Assembly: GCA_900755995.1 (NCBI GenBank)
Contig: CAAEIM010000075.1
Coordinates: 1 to 12,952, forward strand
DNA: 12,952 nt
DNA from: Clostridia bacterium
GTDB taxonomy: Bacteria; Bacillota; Clostridia; Oscillospirales; Acutalibacteraceae
Direction: 5' to 3'
Shown: piece by piece, positions 1-6,620 of the stretch
Layout of the letters: every line of letters starts with the position of its first letter
Numbering within the stretch: the stretch's first letter is position 1
Notes under the pieces: generated by a model
What the model saw: the letters and a program-made list of their open reading frames with translations, nothing else
Database searches by the model: none
Told to the model about the DNA's origin: nothing
Made by a program: the position numbers and the translations under genes

Positions 1-63
1 ATGGCGGCGAGAAACAAGATAGAAAAAAATATTAAAAAAATTTTGACCGATAAGGAAAAATAA
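1..63 (+). CDS. 3' end of an unidentified upstream gene (partial)
   Basis: An open frame enters from the window edge and stops at TAA 61-63, one base before the prfA start codon. The visible tail of 20 residues is Lys-rich and starts by chance with an ATG codon, so the true start probably lies upstream. The ribosome site of prfA (AAGGA, 52-56) lies inside this tail, which suggests one transcript with translational coupling. In related genomes the gene before prfA is often prmC or a DUF1385 gene, but 20 residues are too few to decide. Confidence 0.5.
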   Translation: MAARNKIEKNIKKILTDKEK

Positions 64-64
64 T

Positions 65-1141
65 ATGTTTGAAAAAATAGAAATTTTTGATAAAAGATAT
101 TCTGAGCTCTCGCAAAGACTTTATGAGCCGTCTGTAGCGGCAGATCCGGAGCAGTATCAGAAAATTATGAAAGAGCTTAAATCCATAGAAGAAATCGTGC
201 TCACCTACCGTGAGTACAAGCAGGCTCTTAAAACACAGCAGGAAAGCCTTGAAATCCTTGAAGAAAGCGGCGACAGCGACTTAAAGGAGCTTGCTCAGCT
301 TGAGCTTGATGAGGCAAAGCACAGCATTGAGGAGCTTGCGGAAAAGCTGAAAATTCTCCTTTTGCCAAAAGACCCCAATGACGAACGAAATGTAATTGTA
401 GAAATCCGAGGCGGCGCAGGCGGAGAGGAATCGGCGCTTTTCAGTGCAGTGCTGTTCAGGATGTACAGTATGTACGCCGAGAAAAAAGGCTATAAAATTG
501 AAATAGTAAATGCAAATGAAACAGAGCTTGGCGGCTATAAGGAAATCTCATTTATGATTGAGGGAGAGGGAGCTTATTCCCGTTTTAAATACGAGAGCGG
601 AGTGCACCGTGTTCAGCGTGTTCCCGAAACCGAAAGTCAGGGCAGGGTACATACCTCTACCACCACGGTAGCGGTTCTGCCTGAGGCGGAGGACGTAGAG
701 CTTGAGATTGACCCGAACGATTTGAAGATAGACACCTTCCGCTCAAGCGGCGCAGGCGGTCAGCATATCAACAAAACAAGCTCCGCTATCCGAATTACTC
801 ATATTCCCACAGGCACGGTTGTTGAGTGCCAGGACGAAAGAAGTCAGTACAAAAACAAGGATAAGGCGCTCAAGGTGCTGAAAAGCCGACTGCTCAAGGA
901 AAAGCAGGACAAGCAGGCAAGCGAAATTGCCGCCGACCGAAAATCTCAGGTGGGTACGGGCGACAGAAGCGAAAGAATCAGAACCTACAATTATCCGCAG
1001 GGCAGACTTACCGACCACAGAATAGGACTTACCCTGTACAAGCTTGAGGATATTTTAAACGGAAATCTTGACGAGGTTATAGATGCGCTTGTTACAGCCG
1101 ACAGAGCAGAAAAGCTCAGGGAAAGTATGGAAAATTCATAA
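65..1141 (+). CDS. prfA: peptide chain release factor 1 (RF1)
   Basis: RF1 ends translation at UAA and UAG codons by triggering hydrolysis of peptidyl-tRNA in the ribosome. The 358 residues match the usual RF1 length. The N-terminal helical part (about 1-100) is followed by the GGAGGEE segment (116-122). The stop-codon recognition tripeptide is PET at 187-189, within RVPETESQGRVHTS; RF1 has PxT here, whereas RF2 has SPF. The catalytic GGQ is at 231-233 in SSGAGGQHINKT, whose Gln is the residue methylated by PrmC in known RF1s. The ATG start has AAGGA at 52-56 with 8 nt spacing. The gene lies one base after the upstream stop and 14 bases before the Sua5-type gene, so it is probably co-transcribed with both. 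Confidence 0.97.
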   Translation: MFEKIEIFDKRYSELSQRLYEPSVAADPEQYQKIMKELKSIEEIVLTYREYKQALKTQQESLEILEESGDSDLKELAQLELDEAKHSIEELAEKLKILLLPKDPNDERNVIVEIRGGAGGEESALFSAVLFRMYSMYAEKKGYKIEIVNANETELGGYKEISFMIEGEGAYSRFKYESGVHRVQRVPETESQGRVHTSTTTVAVLPEAEDVELEIDPNDLKIDTFRSSGAGGQHINKTSSAIRITHIPTGTVVECQDERSQYKNKDKALKVLKSRLLKEKQDKQASEIAADRKSQVGTGDRSERIRTYNYPQGRLTDHRIGLTLYKLEDILNGNLDEVIDALVTADRAEKLRESMENS

Positions 1142-1155
1142 GTAAGGTGACATAA

Positions 1156-2190
1156 ATGCAGACACTTCTGCTTGACAGCACACAACAGAATATTGAAAAG
1201 GCGGCAGAAATACTTAGAAACGGCGGACTTGTGGGTATTCCCACAGAAACCGTTTACGGACTTGCGGCTGACGCCTTAAACGGCAAAGCTGTGGCTAAAA
1301 TATTTAAGGCTAAGGGCAGACCAATGGATAATCCGCTGATTGTTCATATTGCAGAGTTTGAGGATATTGAAAAATACTGCCTTGTTTCAAAAATTCCCGA
1401 AAAGGCGAAAATCCTTGCCGAAAAATTTATGCCCGGCCCTATTACAATTATAATGAAAAAGTCGGATATTATTCCCGATGAGGTTTCGGCAGGACTTGAC
1501 ACAGTGGCTGTTCGCTGCCCGTCACATCCTGTTGCAAGAGCAATTATAAGGGCGGCTCAGACTCCGCTTGCCGCACCGTCCGCAAACCTCTCAGGCTCTC
1601 CAAGCCCCACCACCGCCGCCCATGTAATGAACGATATGAACGGCAAAATAGAGGCGGTAGTTGACGGCGGAGCAAGCGAGGTCGGTGTGGAAAGCACTGT
1701 TATTACGCTTGCAGGAGATGTTCCCTGCCTTTTAAGACCCGGCAAAATCACACTGGAGCAGCTCAGAGATGCAATCGGCGAGGTTGAGCTTAACAAGGCG
1801 GTGCTCGACAAGCTTGACGATAATCAAAAGGCGGCAAGCCCCGGAATGAAGTACAAGCATTACTCGCCCAAGGCGGAGGTAATACTTCTTAAAGGCAGTG
1901 ACGAGGAATATATTAAATATGTAAACAGCAAAAGCAATGGCAGAACAGCCGCTCTTTGCTGTGACGAAGATATTCCGTACCTCAAGGTTAAAACATTTTC
2001 GCTCGGCAAAAGAAATGATTATACCCAGCAGGCGCACAGGCTTTTTGATTTGCTGCGAGAGGTTGACAGGGTGGGTGGAATTGATACCGTTTATTCAAGA
2101 CTTCCCGTATGTGACGGCGTGGGAATGGCTCTGTACAATAGGCTTATAAGAGCCGCCGGATATGAGGTGATTGACCTTGAAAAAATATAA
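1156..2190 (+). CDS. tsaC: L-threonylcarbamoyladenylate synthase, Sua5 type
   Basis: This cytosolic enzyme makes threonylcarbamoyl-AMP from threonine, bicarbonate and ATP. It is the first step of t6A37 formation on tRNAs that read ANN codons. Residues about 10-200 form the YrdC-like catalytic domain, with the KxR pair K53/R55 (FKAKGRPMDNP) and the SxN motif at 142-144 (APSANLSG). A C-terminal Sua5 domain of about 115 residues follows after the linker KAASPGMKYKHYSP. At 344 residues it is the long Sua5 form, not the short TsaC form of E. coli. The ATG is preceded by AAGGTGA at 1144-1150. The gene follows prfA by 14 bp, a common pairing in Firmicutes, and its 3' end overlaps coaE. Confidence 0.95.
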   Translation: MQTLLLDSTQQNIEKAAEILRNGGLVGIPTETVYGLAADALNGKAVAKIFKAKGRPMDNPLIVHIAEFEDIEKYCLVSKIPEKAKILAEKFMPGPITIIMKKSDIIPDEVSAGLDTVAVRCPSHPVARAIIRAAQTPLAAPSANLSGSPSPTTAAHVMNDMNGKIEAVVDGGASEVGVESTVITLAGDVPCLLRPGKITLEQLRDAIGEVELNKAVLDKLDDNQKAASPGMKYKHYSPKAEVILLKGSDEEYIKYVNSKSNGRTAALCCDEDIPYLKVKTFSLGKRNDYTQQAHRLFDLLREVDRVGGIDTVYSRLPVCDGVGMALYNRLIRAAGYEVIDLEKI

Positions 2191-2785
2191 AATTATCGGA
2201 CTAACAGGTCAGACCGGCGCAGGCAAAAGCACGGTTGCGGCTGTATTGGCTAAAAACGGAGCGGCAGTAATAAACGCTGACGCTCTGGTGACAGAGTTGT
2301 ACACCCCCGACTCGGCTTGTCTTAAGGTGCTTTCGGCTGAGTTTGGCGCAGATATTATATTGAGCGACAAAAACCTTGACCGCCGACTGCTTGCCCAAAG
2401 GGCATTTGCCACAAAGGAAAAAACAGAGCTGCTCGGTCAGCTAATTCACCCCTTTGTGCTGTCGCTTTTTTTAAAAAAGGCGGAGCAGTGCGCAAAGGAC
2501 GGGAAAAAGCTGATTGTATTTGACGCACCCCAGCTTTTTGAGAGCAGGGCAAATGTCTTTTGCGACCTTATAATCAGCGTTGCAGCAGACGAGCGTCTGC
2601 GTGTAAAGCGAATAACCGAGCGTGACAATATTTCGGAGGAAATGGCTTACAAGCGCATAAACGCTCAGCTTTCCGAAAGCTATTTTAAGGAAAATTCGGA
2701 CTTTATTCTTGAAAATAACGGCTCGTCAGCAGAGCTTGTGAGCAAGACGGAGGGCTTGCTACAATACTTACGGCAGGTGATTTAA
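2177..2785 (+). CDS. coaE: dephospho-CoA kinase
   Basis: CoaE phosphorylates the 3'-OH of the ribose of dephospho-CoA, the last step of coenzyme A synthesis. The P-loop GLTGQTGAGKST lies at residues 8-19, and a variant of the family motif DxPLLFE reads DAPQLFE near 116-122. There is no in-frame ATG near the N terminus. Two TTG codons are candidates, at 2171 and 2177. The ribosome site GAGGTGA (2164-2170) touches the first but sits 6 nt from the second, so I chose 2177, giving 202 residues against about 200 for the family. The start lies inside the end of the Sua5-type gene (stop 2188-2190), so translation is likely coupled. The 3' end overlaps the next start codon by one base (TAATG). Confidence 0.93.
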   Translation: MKKYKIIGLTGQTGAGKSTVAAVLAKNGAAVINADALVTELYTPDSACLKVLSAEFGADIILSDKNLDRRLLAQRAFATKEKTELLGQLIHPFVLSLFLKKAEQCAKDGKKLIVFDAPQLFESRANVFCDLIISVAADERLRVKRITERDNISEEMAYKRINAQLSESYFKENSDFILENNGSSAELVSKTEGLLQYLRQVI

Positions 2786-3396
2786 TGGCGGCAAATTCCC
2801 GTTACAGGAAGAAAACCCAAAAAAAATCTCACAGCTTTATAGTTGCAGGCTGCATTGTCCTTGCCTCAGCTTTACTTGCGTTGTTCATATTTAATTATTA
2901 TGACTCAACAAAAGAAAAGCTGATTAAGATGAACTATCCGAGAGATTACAGCAAATATGTGGAAAAAGCGGCTGAAAATTATGAGCTTGAGCCGTCACTC
3001 ATATATGCGGTAATACGCACGGAAAGCGGATTTGACCCTGACGCACATTCAAACGCCGGCGCCTGCGGAATTATGCAGGTAATGCCCTCCACCTTTGAAT
3101 GGCTTCAGCAGGTGAGAGATTGCAGCGATGAATATACGGAAGAAGATTTATATAATCCGGAAATTTGTATTGACTACGGTTCTTATCTTTTAAAATTTTT
3201 CCTTGATTATTATGACAGCGAAACCTCGGCGGTTGCAGCGTACAACGCAGGATTTGTAGTTTCCGACTGGCTTGAAAATCCCGATTACAGTACAGACGGC
3301 AAAACGCTTGCAGATATTCCTTATCCCGAAACAAAAGAGTATGTTGAAAGGGTAGAGGATGCAAAAAATAAGTATATTGAATTGTATTATTCATAA
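2785..3396 (+). CDS. membrane-anchored lytic transglycosylase (SLT domain)
   Basis: The protein probably cleaves the MurNAc-GlcNAc bond of peptidoglycan at the outer face of the membrane. A basic N terminus (RYRKKTQKK) is followed by one membrane segment at about 17-38, giving an N-in, C-out topology. The SLT domain (about 55-190) has the catalytic Glu80 in AVIRTESGF, then AGACGIMQVMP (91-101) and the AAYNAG motif (151-156), all hallmarks of the Slt70-like fold. The length of 203 residues suits a single-domain Firmicute form related to YjbJ/CwlQ. The ATG at 2785 shares one base with the coaE stop and has CAGGTGA at 2774-2780. No cell-wall binding repeat is present. The exact cell-wall role (growth, sporulation or secretion) cannot be told from sequence. 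Confidence 0.92.
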   Translation: MAANSRYRKKTQKKSHSFIVAGCIVLASALLALFIFNYYDSTKEKLIKMNYPRDYSKYVEKAAENYELEPSLIYAVIRTESGFDPDAHSNAGACGIMQVMPSTFEWLQQVRDCSDEYTEEDLYNPEICIDYGSYLLKFFLDYYDSETSAVAAYNAGFVVSDWLENPDYSTDGKTLADIPYPETKEYVERVEDAKNKYIELYYS

Positions 3397-3431
3397 AATA
3401 AGATGTATATAAATGCGAAAGGAAGATTTAT

Positions 3432-4844
3432 ATGGCAGAAGAAAAAAGCAAAACACAGCTTTTAAAAGAAGAAATTATGATGAAGGGCAGAAAGGGCGCG
3501 GCTGCTCTTGACGCTCAGGAAATTGCTGAGGCTGACAATTTTTGCGTTGGCTATAAAAAGTTTCTGGATCATTCTCCCGTTGAGCGTGAGGCTGTAAGCT
3601 ACACCCTTGAGCTTGCCAAGAGGGCAGGCTTCACCGAGTACAATGAAAACGCATCATATAACGCAGGCGACAGGGTTTATTATGTAAACCGTGACAAGGC
3701 GATTGCACTGGCTGTTATAGGCAAAAACGGAGTTAAAAACGGCGCAAGACTTGCCATTGCTCACATTGATTCTCCGAGAATTGATTTAAAGCCCAATCCG
3801 CTTTACGAGGACACAAACCTTGCACTTTTCAAAACTCACTATTACGGCGGATTAAAGAAATATCAGTGGACTGCGCTTCCGCTTTCTCTTCACGGTACGG
3901 TTGTAAAGCTTGACGGTTCAAAGGTAAACATCACCTGGGGCGACGACGAAAACGAATCCTGCTTCTGCGTAACCGATTTGCTCCCGCATCTGGCTAAGGA
4001 TCAGGCGGCAAAGCCAATGTCTAAGGCATTTACCGGAGAGGATCTCAATGTTCTTGTTGGTTCTCGTCCGTATGACGGCACAGAGGACGAACAGGATCTT
4101 GTTAAGCTCAACGTTATGGCTATTCTCAATAAAAAATACGGCATTGTTGAGGGTGACTTCCTTTCTGCGGAGCTTTGCCTTATTCCTTCCTTCAAAACAA
4201 GGGATATCGGTTTTGATTCAAGTATGATAGGCGGCTACGGCCACGATGACAAGGTTTGTGCTTACCCTGCTCTTATGGCTGCTGTTGATGTAAAAGCTCC
4301 TGAGCAGACCTGCATTACCTATCTCACCGATAAGGAAGAAACAGGCAGTGACGGCAACACCGGTATGCAGTCCGATTTTCTGCGTTACTTTATTTATGAC
4401 CTTGCAAAGCAGGACGGCATAGACGGCTACAAGGCATTGTCAAAGAGCACCTGCCTTTCGGCGGATGTCAGCGCAGCGTATGACCCAACCTATGCATCTG
4501 CCTATGAGGCTAAAAACTCCTGCTATATAAACGAAGGCGTTGTAATTTCAAAATACACAGGTCACGGTGGAAAGTACGATACCTCAGATGCATCTGCTGA
4601 ATATATGGGCAAGGTAAGAACTTTGCTTGAGAAAAACAATGTAATGTGGCAGGTCGGCGAGCTTGGCAAGGTTGATATGGGCGGCGGCGGCACTATTGCA
4701 AAATATGTTGCCAATATGAATGTTGACGTAGTTGACCTCGGCGTGCCGGTGCTCAGTATGCACGCTCCTTTTGAAATCGTATCCAAAATTGATGTTTATA
4801 TGGCTTACAGAGCCTTCTTCGCTTTCTTTGATGATAAAAATTAA
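3432..4844 (+). CDS. M18 family aminopeptidase
   Basis: This is a cytosolic zinc metallo-aminopeptidase of family M18 (aspartyl aminopeptidase type), which removes N-terminal residues from peptides. At 470 residues it has full family length. Probable metal and catalytic residues are H111 and D113 in IAHIDSPRIDLKPNP, the acidic pair E302/E303 in TDKEETGSDG, D345 in LSADVSAAYDP and H444 in LSMHAPFE. The segment GGYGHDDKVCAYPAL (267-281) is also typical. There is no signal peptide. GGAAG (3420-3425 region) precedes the ATG by about 6 nt. It lies 35 bp after the transglycosylase without a terminator between them, so it may close the operon that starts before prfA. No hairpin terminator follows its stop; a short direct repeat does. 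Confidence 0.93.
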   Translation: MAEEKSKTQLLKEEIMMKGRKGAAALDAQEIAEADNFCVGYKKFLDHSPVEREAVSYTLELAKRAGFTEYNENASYNAGDRVYYVNRDKAIALAVIGKNGVKNGARLAIAHIDSPRIDLKPNPLYEDTNLALFKTHYYGGLKKYQWTALPLSLHGTVVKLDGSKVNITWGDDENESCFCVTDLLPHLAKDQAAKPMSKAFTGEDLNVLVGSRPYDGTEDEQDLVKLNVMAILNKKYGIVEGDFLSAELCLIPSFKTRDIGFDSSMIGGYGHDDKVCAYPALMAAVDVKAPEQTCITYLTDKEETGSDGNTGMQSDFLRYFIYDLAKQDGIDGYKALSKSTCLSADVSAAYDPTYASAYEAKNSCYINEGVVISKYTGHGGKYDTSDASAEYMGKVRTLLEKNNVMWQVGELGKVDMGGGGTIAKYVANMNVDVVDLGVPVLSMHAPFEIVSKIDVYMAYRAFFAFFDDKN

Positions 4845-4897
4845 AGAAAAATGAAAAATAAAAACTCGCAGAATAAAAATTAAAGAAAAATGAAAAA
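4834..4897 (+). repeat. 25-bp direct repeat across the aminopeptidase stop codon
   Basis: An identical 25-bp AT-rich unit occurs at 4834-4858 and 4873-4897, with a period of 39 bp. The first copy contains the last codons and TAA stop (4842-4844) of the aminopeptidase gene. The second lies just before the tRNA-Arg promoter. It looks like a local tandem duplication with a diverged spacer. Confidence 0.8.
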
Positions 4898-4902
4898 AAC
4901 AC

Positions 4903-4931
4903 TTGCATTTTTGATAAGAATGTGGTAGTAT
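4903..4931 (+). promoter_or_regulatory. promoter of tRNA-Arg
   Basis: TTGCAT (4903-4908) and TAGTAT (4926-4931) are 17 bp apart, a near-consensus sigma-A promoter. The expected start near 4938 gives a pre-tRNA leader of about 20 nt. Confidence 0.75.
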
Positions 4932-4938
4932 ATTTCTT

Positions 4939-4954
4939 GCGGCTGATAAGCCGC
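4939..4954 (+). other. hairpin in the 5' leader of pre-tRNA-Arg
   Basis: GCGGCT (4939-4944) and AGCCGC (4949-4954) form a perfect 6-bp stem with loop GATA. It lies between the predicted transcription start and the mature tRNA, 4 nt before the acceptor stem, where RNase P must cut. Confidence 0.6.
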
Positions 4955-4958
4955 ATAT

Positions 4959-5035
4959 GCGCCGGTAGCTCAGCTGGATAGAGTGTCTGACTACGAATCA
5001 GAAGGTCGGGAGTTCGAGTCTCTTCCGGCGCGCCA
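4959..5035 (+). tRNA. tRNA-Arg(ACG)
   Basis: A full cloverleaf can be drawn. The acceptor stem is GCGCCGG (4959-4965) with CCGGCGC (5025-5031). The D arm is GCTC/GAGT. The anticodon stem TCTGA/TCAGA has loop CTACGAA, with anticodon ACG at 4993-4995. The T arm is GGGAG-TTCGAGT-CTCTT, with two G-U pairs at its base. The discriminator is G5032 and CCA is encoded (5033-5035). With A34 edited to inosine by TadA it reads CGU, CGC and CGA. Confidence 0.97.
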
Positions 5036-5072
5036 AATAAAACACCTTGGTTTACAGGGTGTTTTATTTTTT
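5036..5072 (+). terminator. rho-independent terminator of tRNA-Arg
   Basis: AATAAAACACC (5036-5046) pairs with GGTGTTTTATT (5058-5068) and is followed by a T run. It begins directly after the encoded CCA. Confidence 0.85.
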
Positions 5073-5103
5073 GTTGACTTTATGTTAGTTGGGGAAAAAC
5101 CGA

Positions 5104-5144
5104 AAAAAGAAAAGTGTTGGGTATTCTCAGACACTTTTCTTTTT
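5104..5144. terminator. second, bidirectional-looking terminator hairpin
   Basis: AAAAAGAAAAGTGT (5104-5117) and ACACTTTTCTTTTT (5131-5144) make a perfect 14-bp stem with a 13-nt loop, A-rich on the left and T-rich on the right. It lies about 35 bp past the tRNA-Arg terminator and belongs to no visible gene. It may be a fail-safe terminator or the remnant of a lost gene. Confidence 0.65.
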
Positions 5145-5402
5145 GCTTCCTCTTGATTGCAGGGGGTGTTGCTGTATTTAGTAATTGTTTTGTTAAAATT
5201 GTCTAAAAAAGATTTTGCTTTTTTTAGCTGACAAAGACGAAATATTCTTATTTGCCATTATACTTAATTTGAAATTTATATATAATTAATAGTAAAGTTG
5301 AAAATTTATCATAGAATATGTAATCATTTGTGCACATTGTGATGAAATTTTAGCTTGTTTAGATTTTTTAGAGTAGTTTTGAAATTAAAGAATTACAGGA
5401 GG
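5145..5402 (+). promoter_or_regulatory. AT-rich leader region of the decayed amylase gene
   Basis: No ORF is visible here. The best promoter candidate is TTGAAA (5269-5274) and TAAAGT (5293-5298) with 18-bp spacing; a TATAAT at 5281-5286 lacks a clear partner. An excellent ribosome site AGGAGG (5397-5402) lies 7 nt before the GTG start at 5410, so the start of the dead gene still looks usable. Confidence 0.4.
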
Positions 5403-5409
5403 AATTAAC

Positions 5410-6001
5410 GTGAAAAAAAGAATACTCAGCGCAGTGCTGGCGGCAAGTATGCTTGTTCCGTGTGCTGCAACAGCGGTTACTGCCAATGCAGTTGTGGTAA
5501 AAGACAATGCTGCAGTGTCGTCCAACGATTATGGGTTAACTGACAACATTCAGGACGGTGTAATTCTGCACTGCTTTGACTGGAAGTACAATGATATTAA
5601 GGCTATGCTTCCTCAAATTGCAGAGGCAGGCTTTACAGCAGTCCAGACTTCACCTGCACAGCAGGCAAGCCAATCCGGTACTTGGTACTGGGCTTATTGG
5701 AAATAATGCTATCGGTACAAAAGAAGAGTTAAAATCCCTCTGCGAAGAAGCTGAGAAGTATGGAATTAAAGTAGTTGTTGATGCTATCGGCAACCATCTT
5801 GCCGGAGGTGGCTGGGATCCAAATCAGAACATTCAGGCAGACCTCAAGGATCATCAGTATTGGCATAGATCAAATTATACTTCTAACACCAAAGACGGTA
5901 CAGGCAGACAGGCAATTAACTGGACTGATCGTTGGCAGGTAACCCACGGAAGCATCGGTATGCCTGATATGGCTACAGAGAACTCTTATGTTCAGCTTTA
6001 A
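5410..6001 (+). pseudogene. truncated, frameshifted AmyE-type alpha-amylase
   Basis: The GTG start opens a signal peptide (about 1-28, ending ATAVTANA) and the start of a GH13 domain that closely matches the intact amylase at 7821-10343. The first frame runs to a TAA ending at 5706, just after GTWYWAYWK. The homology resumes in the next frame (GNNAIGTKEELKSLCEE) and ends at NSYVQL, stop 5999-6001. Against the intact gene, about 20 nt coding for QPLGFYI are missing, which causes the shift. Everything after residue ~187 is gone, including the nucleophile, acid/base Glu, C domain, starch-binding modules and dockerin, so no active enzyme can be made. The central part has a longer, different B-domain loop than the intact copy, so this was a distinct paralogue. 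Confidence 0.9.
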
Positions 6002-6318
6002 AAATTAATTCATCACTTCTGGAAATACAGAACAAGATTCAGCAGAATATTATTGAGATTCTTTTTATTGCAAGTGATGATATTATGCAAACGACAATTA
6101 TAAATGCAGCTTCGGCAGCTAAAGGAAAAATTATAAAATATCTTCGTAAATTGATGAATAAACAAAACAGCAATGCTCTTACAATTCCTTTTACAAGGCA
6201 GGAGCTTGCCGACCATTTGCAAATGGATATAAGCACGCTTATGCGTGAATTGAAAAATCTGCAAAATGAAAATGCATTAAAATACGAAGGAAAATGTATT
6301 ACAATTTATAAAATATAA
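6002..6318 (+). pseudogene. C-terminal remnant of a Crp/Fnr-family regulator
   Basis: Directly after the amylase homology a different open frame (codon phase of 6001) runs to TAA 6316-6318. It reads as the dimer helix (SSLLEIQNKIQQNIIEILF) followed by the winged-helix DNA-binding domain of Crp/Fnr proteins: KIIKYL, then FTRQELADHLQMDISTLMREL as helix-turn-helix, then the wing. The N-terminal effector domain (roughly 110-120 residues in the family) and the start codon are absent. The frame has no start before an internal ATG at 6085, which would give 77 residues but has only a weak AAGTGA ribosome site. I infer a deletion that joined an amylase 5' part to a regulator 3' part, both once on the plus strand. 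A short expressed HTH protein is possible but unlikely. Confidence 0.75.
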
Positions 6319-6335
6319 ATCCGTAATTACCTCTA

Positions 6336-6383
6336 AAATAAAGGCAGTCCGCAGGATTAAGATTCAGCGGACTGCCTTTATTT
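6336..6383 (+). terminator. strong terminator after the regulator remnant
   Basis: AAATAAAGGCAGTCCGC (6336-6352) and its perfect 17-bp complement (6367-6383) enclose a 14-nt loop, ending in TTTATTTAATCTTT. It begins 18 bp after the stop of the regulator remnant, so it was probably that gene's own terminator. The shape would also work on the other strand. Confidence 0.85.
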
Positions 6384-6410
6384 AATCTTTACTTTTTATG
6401 GGAAAATTGC

Positions 6411-6445
6411 AAAAAAACACGCTGACCCAAGAGGTCAGCGTGTTT
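6411..6445 (-). terminator. terminator of tRNA-Pro
   Basis: AAACACGCTGACC (6415-6427) pairs perfectly with GGTCAGCGTGTTT (6433-6445) over a 5-nt loop. Read on the minus strand, the stem is followed by seven T (6417-6411). It starts 6 bp after the tRNA-Pro CCA. Confidence 0.9.
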
Positions 6446-6450
6446 AATAA

Positions 6451-6527
6451 TGGTCGGGATGACAAGATTTGAACTTGCGACACCACGCCCCCCAGACGTG
6501 TGCGCTACCAAGCTGCGCTACATCCCG
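6451..6527 (-). tRNA. tRNA-Pro(GGG)
   Basis: On the minus strand the acceptor stem CGGGATG pairs with CATCCCG. The D arm is GCGC-AGCTTGGTA-GCGC. The anticodon stem CACGT/GCGTG has loop CTGGGGG, so the anticodon is GGG. The T arm is GCAAG-TTCAAAT-CTTGT, the discriminator is A, and CCA is encoded (TGG at 6451-6453 on the plus strand). It reads the proline codons CCC and CCU. Confidence 0.96.
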
Positions 6528-6541
6528 TTGCAACACCACAT

Positions 6542-6570
6542 ATTTTATCAAAAACACTATGAAATGTCAA
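6542..6570 (-). promoter_or_regulatory. promoter of tRNA-Pro
   Basis: On the minus strand, a consensus TTGACA (6570-6565) and TAAAAT (6547-6542) are 17 bp apart. The start should fall near 6535, giving a leader of about 8 nt. Confidence 0.85.
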
Positions 6571-6594
6571 GTGGTTTATCATAACTTTGCTGAA

Positions 6595-6618
6595 ATTTGA
6601 ATTTGAATTTGAATTTAA
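6595..6618. repeat. hexanucleotide tandem repeat (ATTTGA)n
   Basis: Three perfect ATTTGA units (6595-6612) and one ATTTAA lie directly beyond the stop codon of the patatin-like gene. It is a simple AT-rich microsatellite with no hairpin. Confidence 0.75.
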
Positions 6619-6620
6619 AT

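Noticed and set aside
187..820. PET instead of PAT as the stop-codon tripeptide of RF1
   Set aside because: RF1 proteins vary at the middle position of PxT, so this is not a functional oddity. SPF would have meant RF2.
743..1185. Minus-strand ORFs of 91 and 64 codons inside prfA
   Set aside because: They are antisense shadows of prfA with no ribosome site and no recognisable motif.
6085..6318. A separate 77-residue HTH gene
   Set aside because: The Crp/Fnr homology extends upstream of the ATG at 6085 to the amylase junction, and the ribosome site is weak, so a truncated remnant is the better reading.
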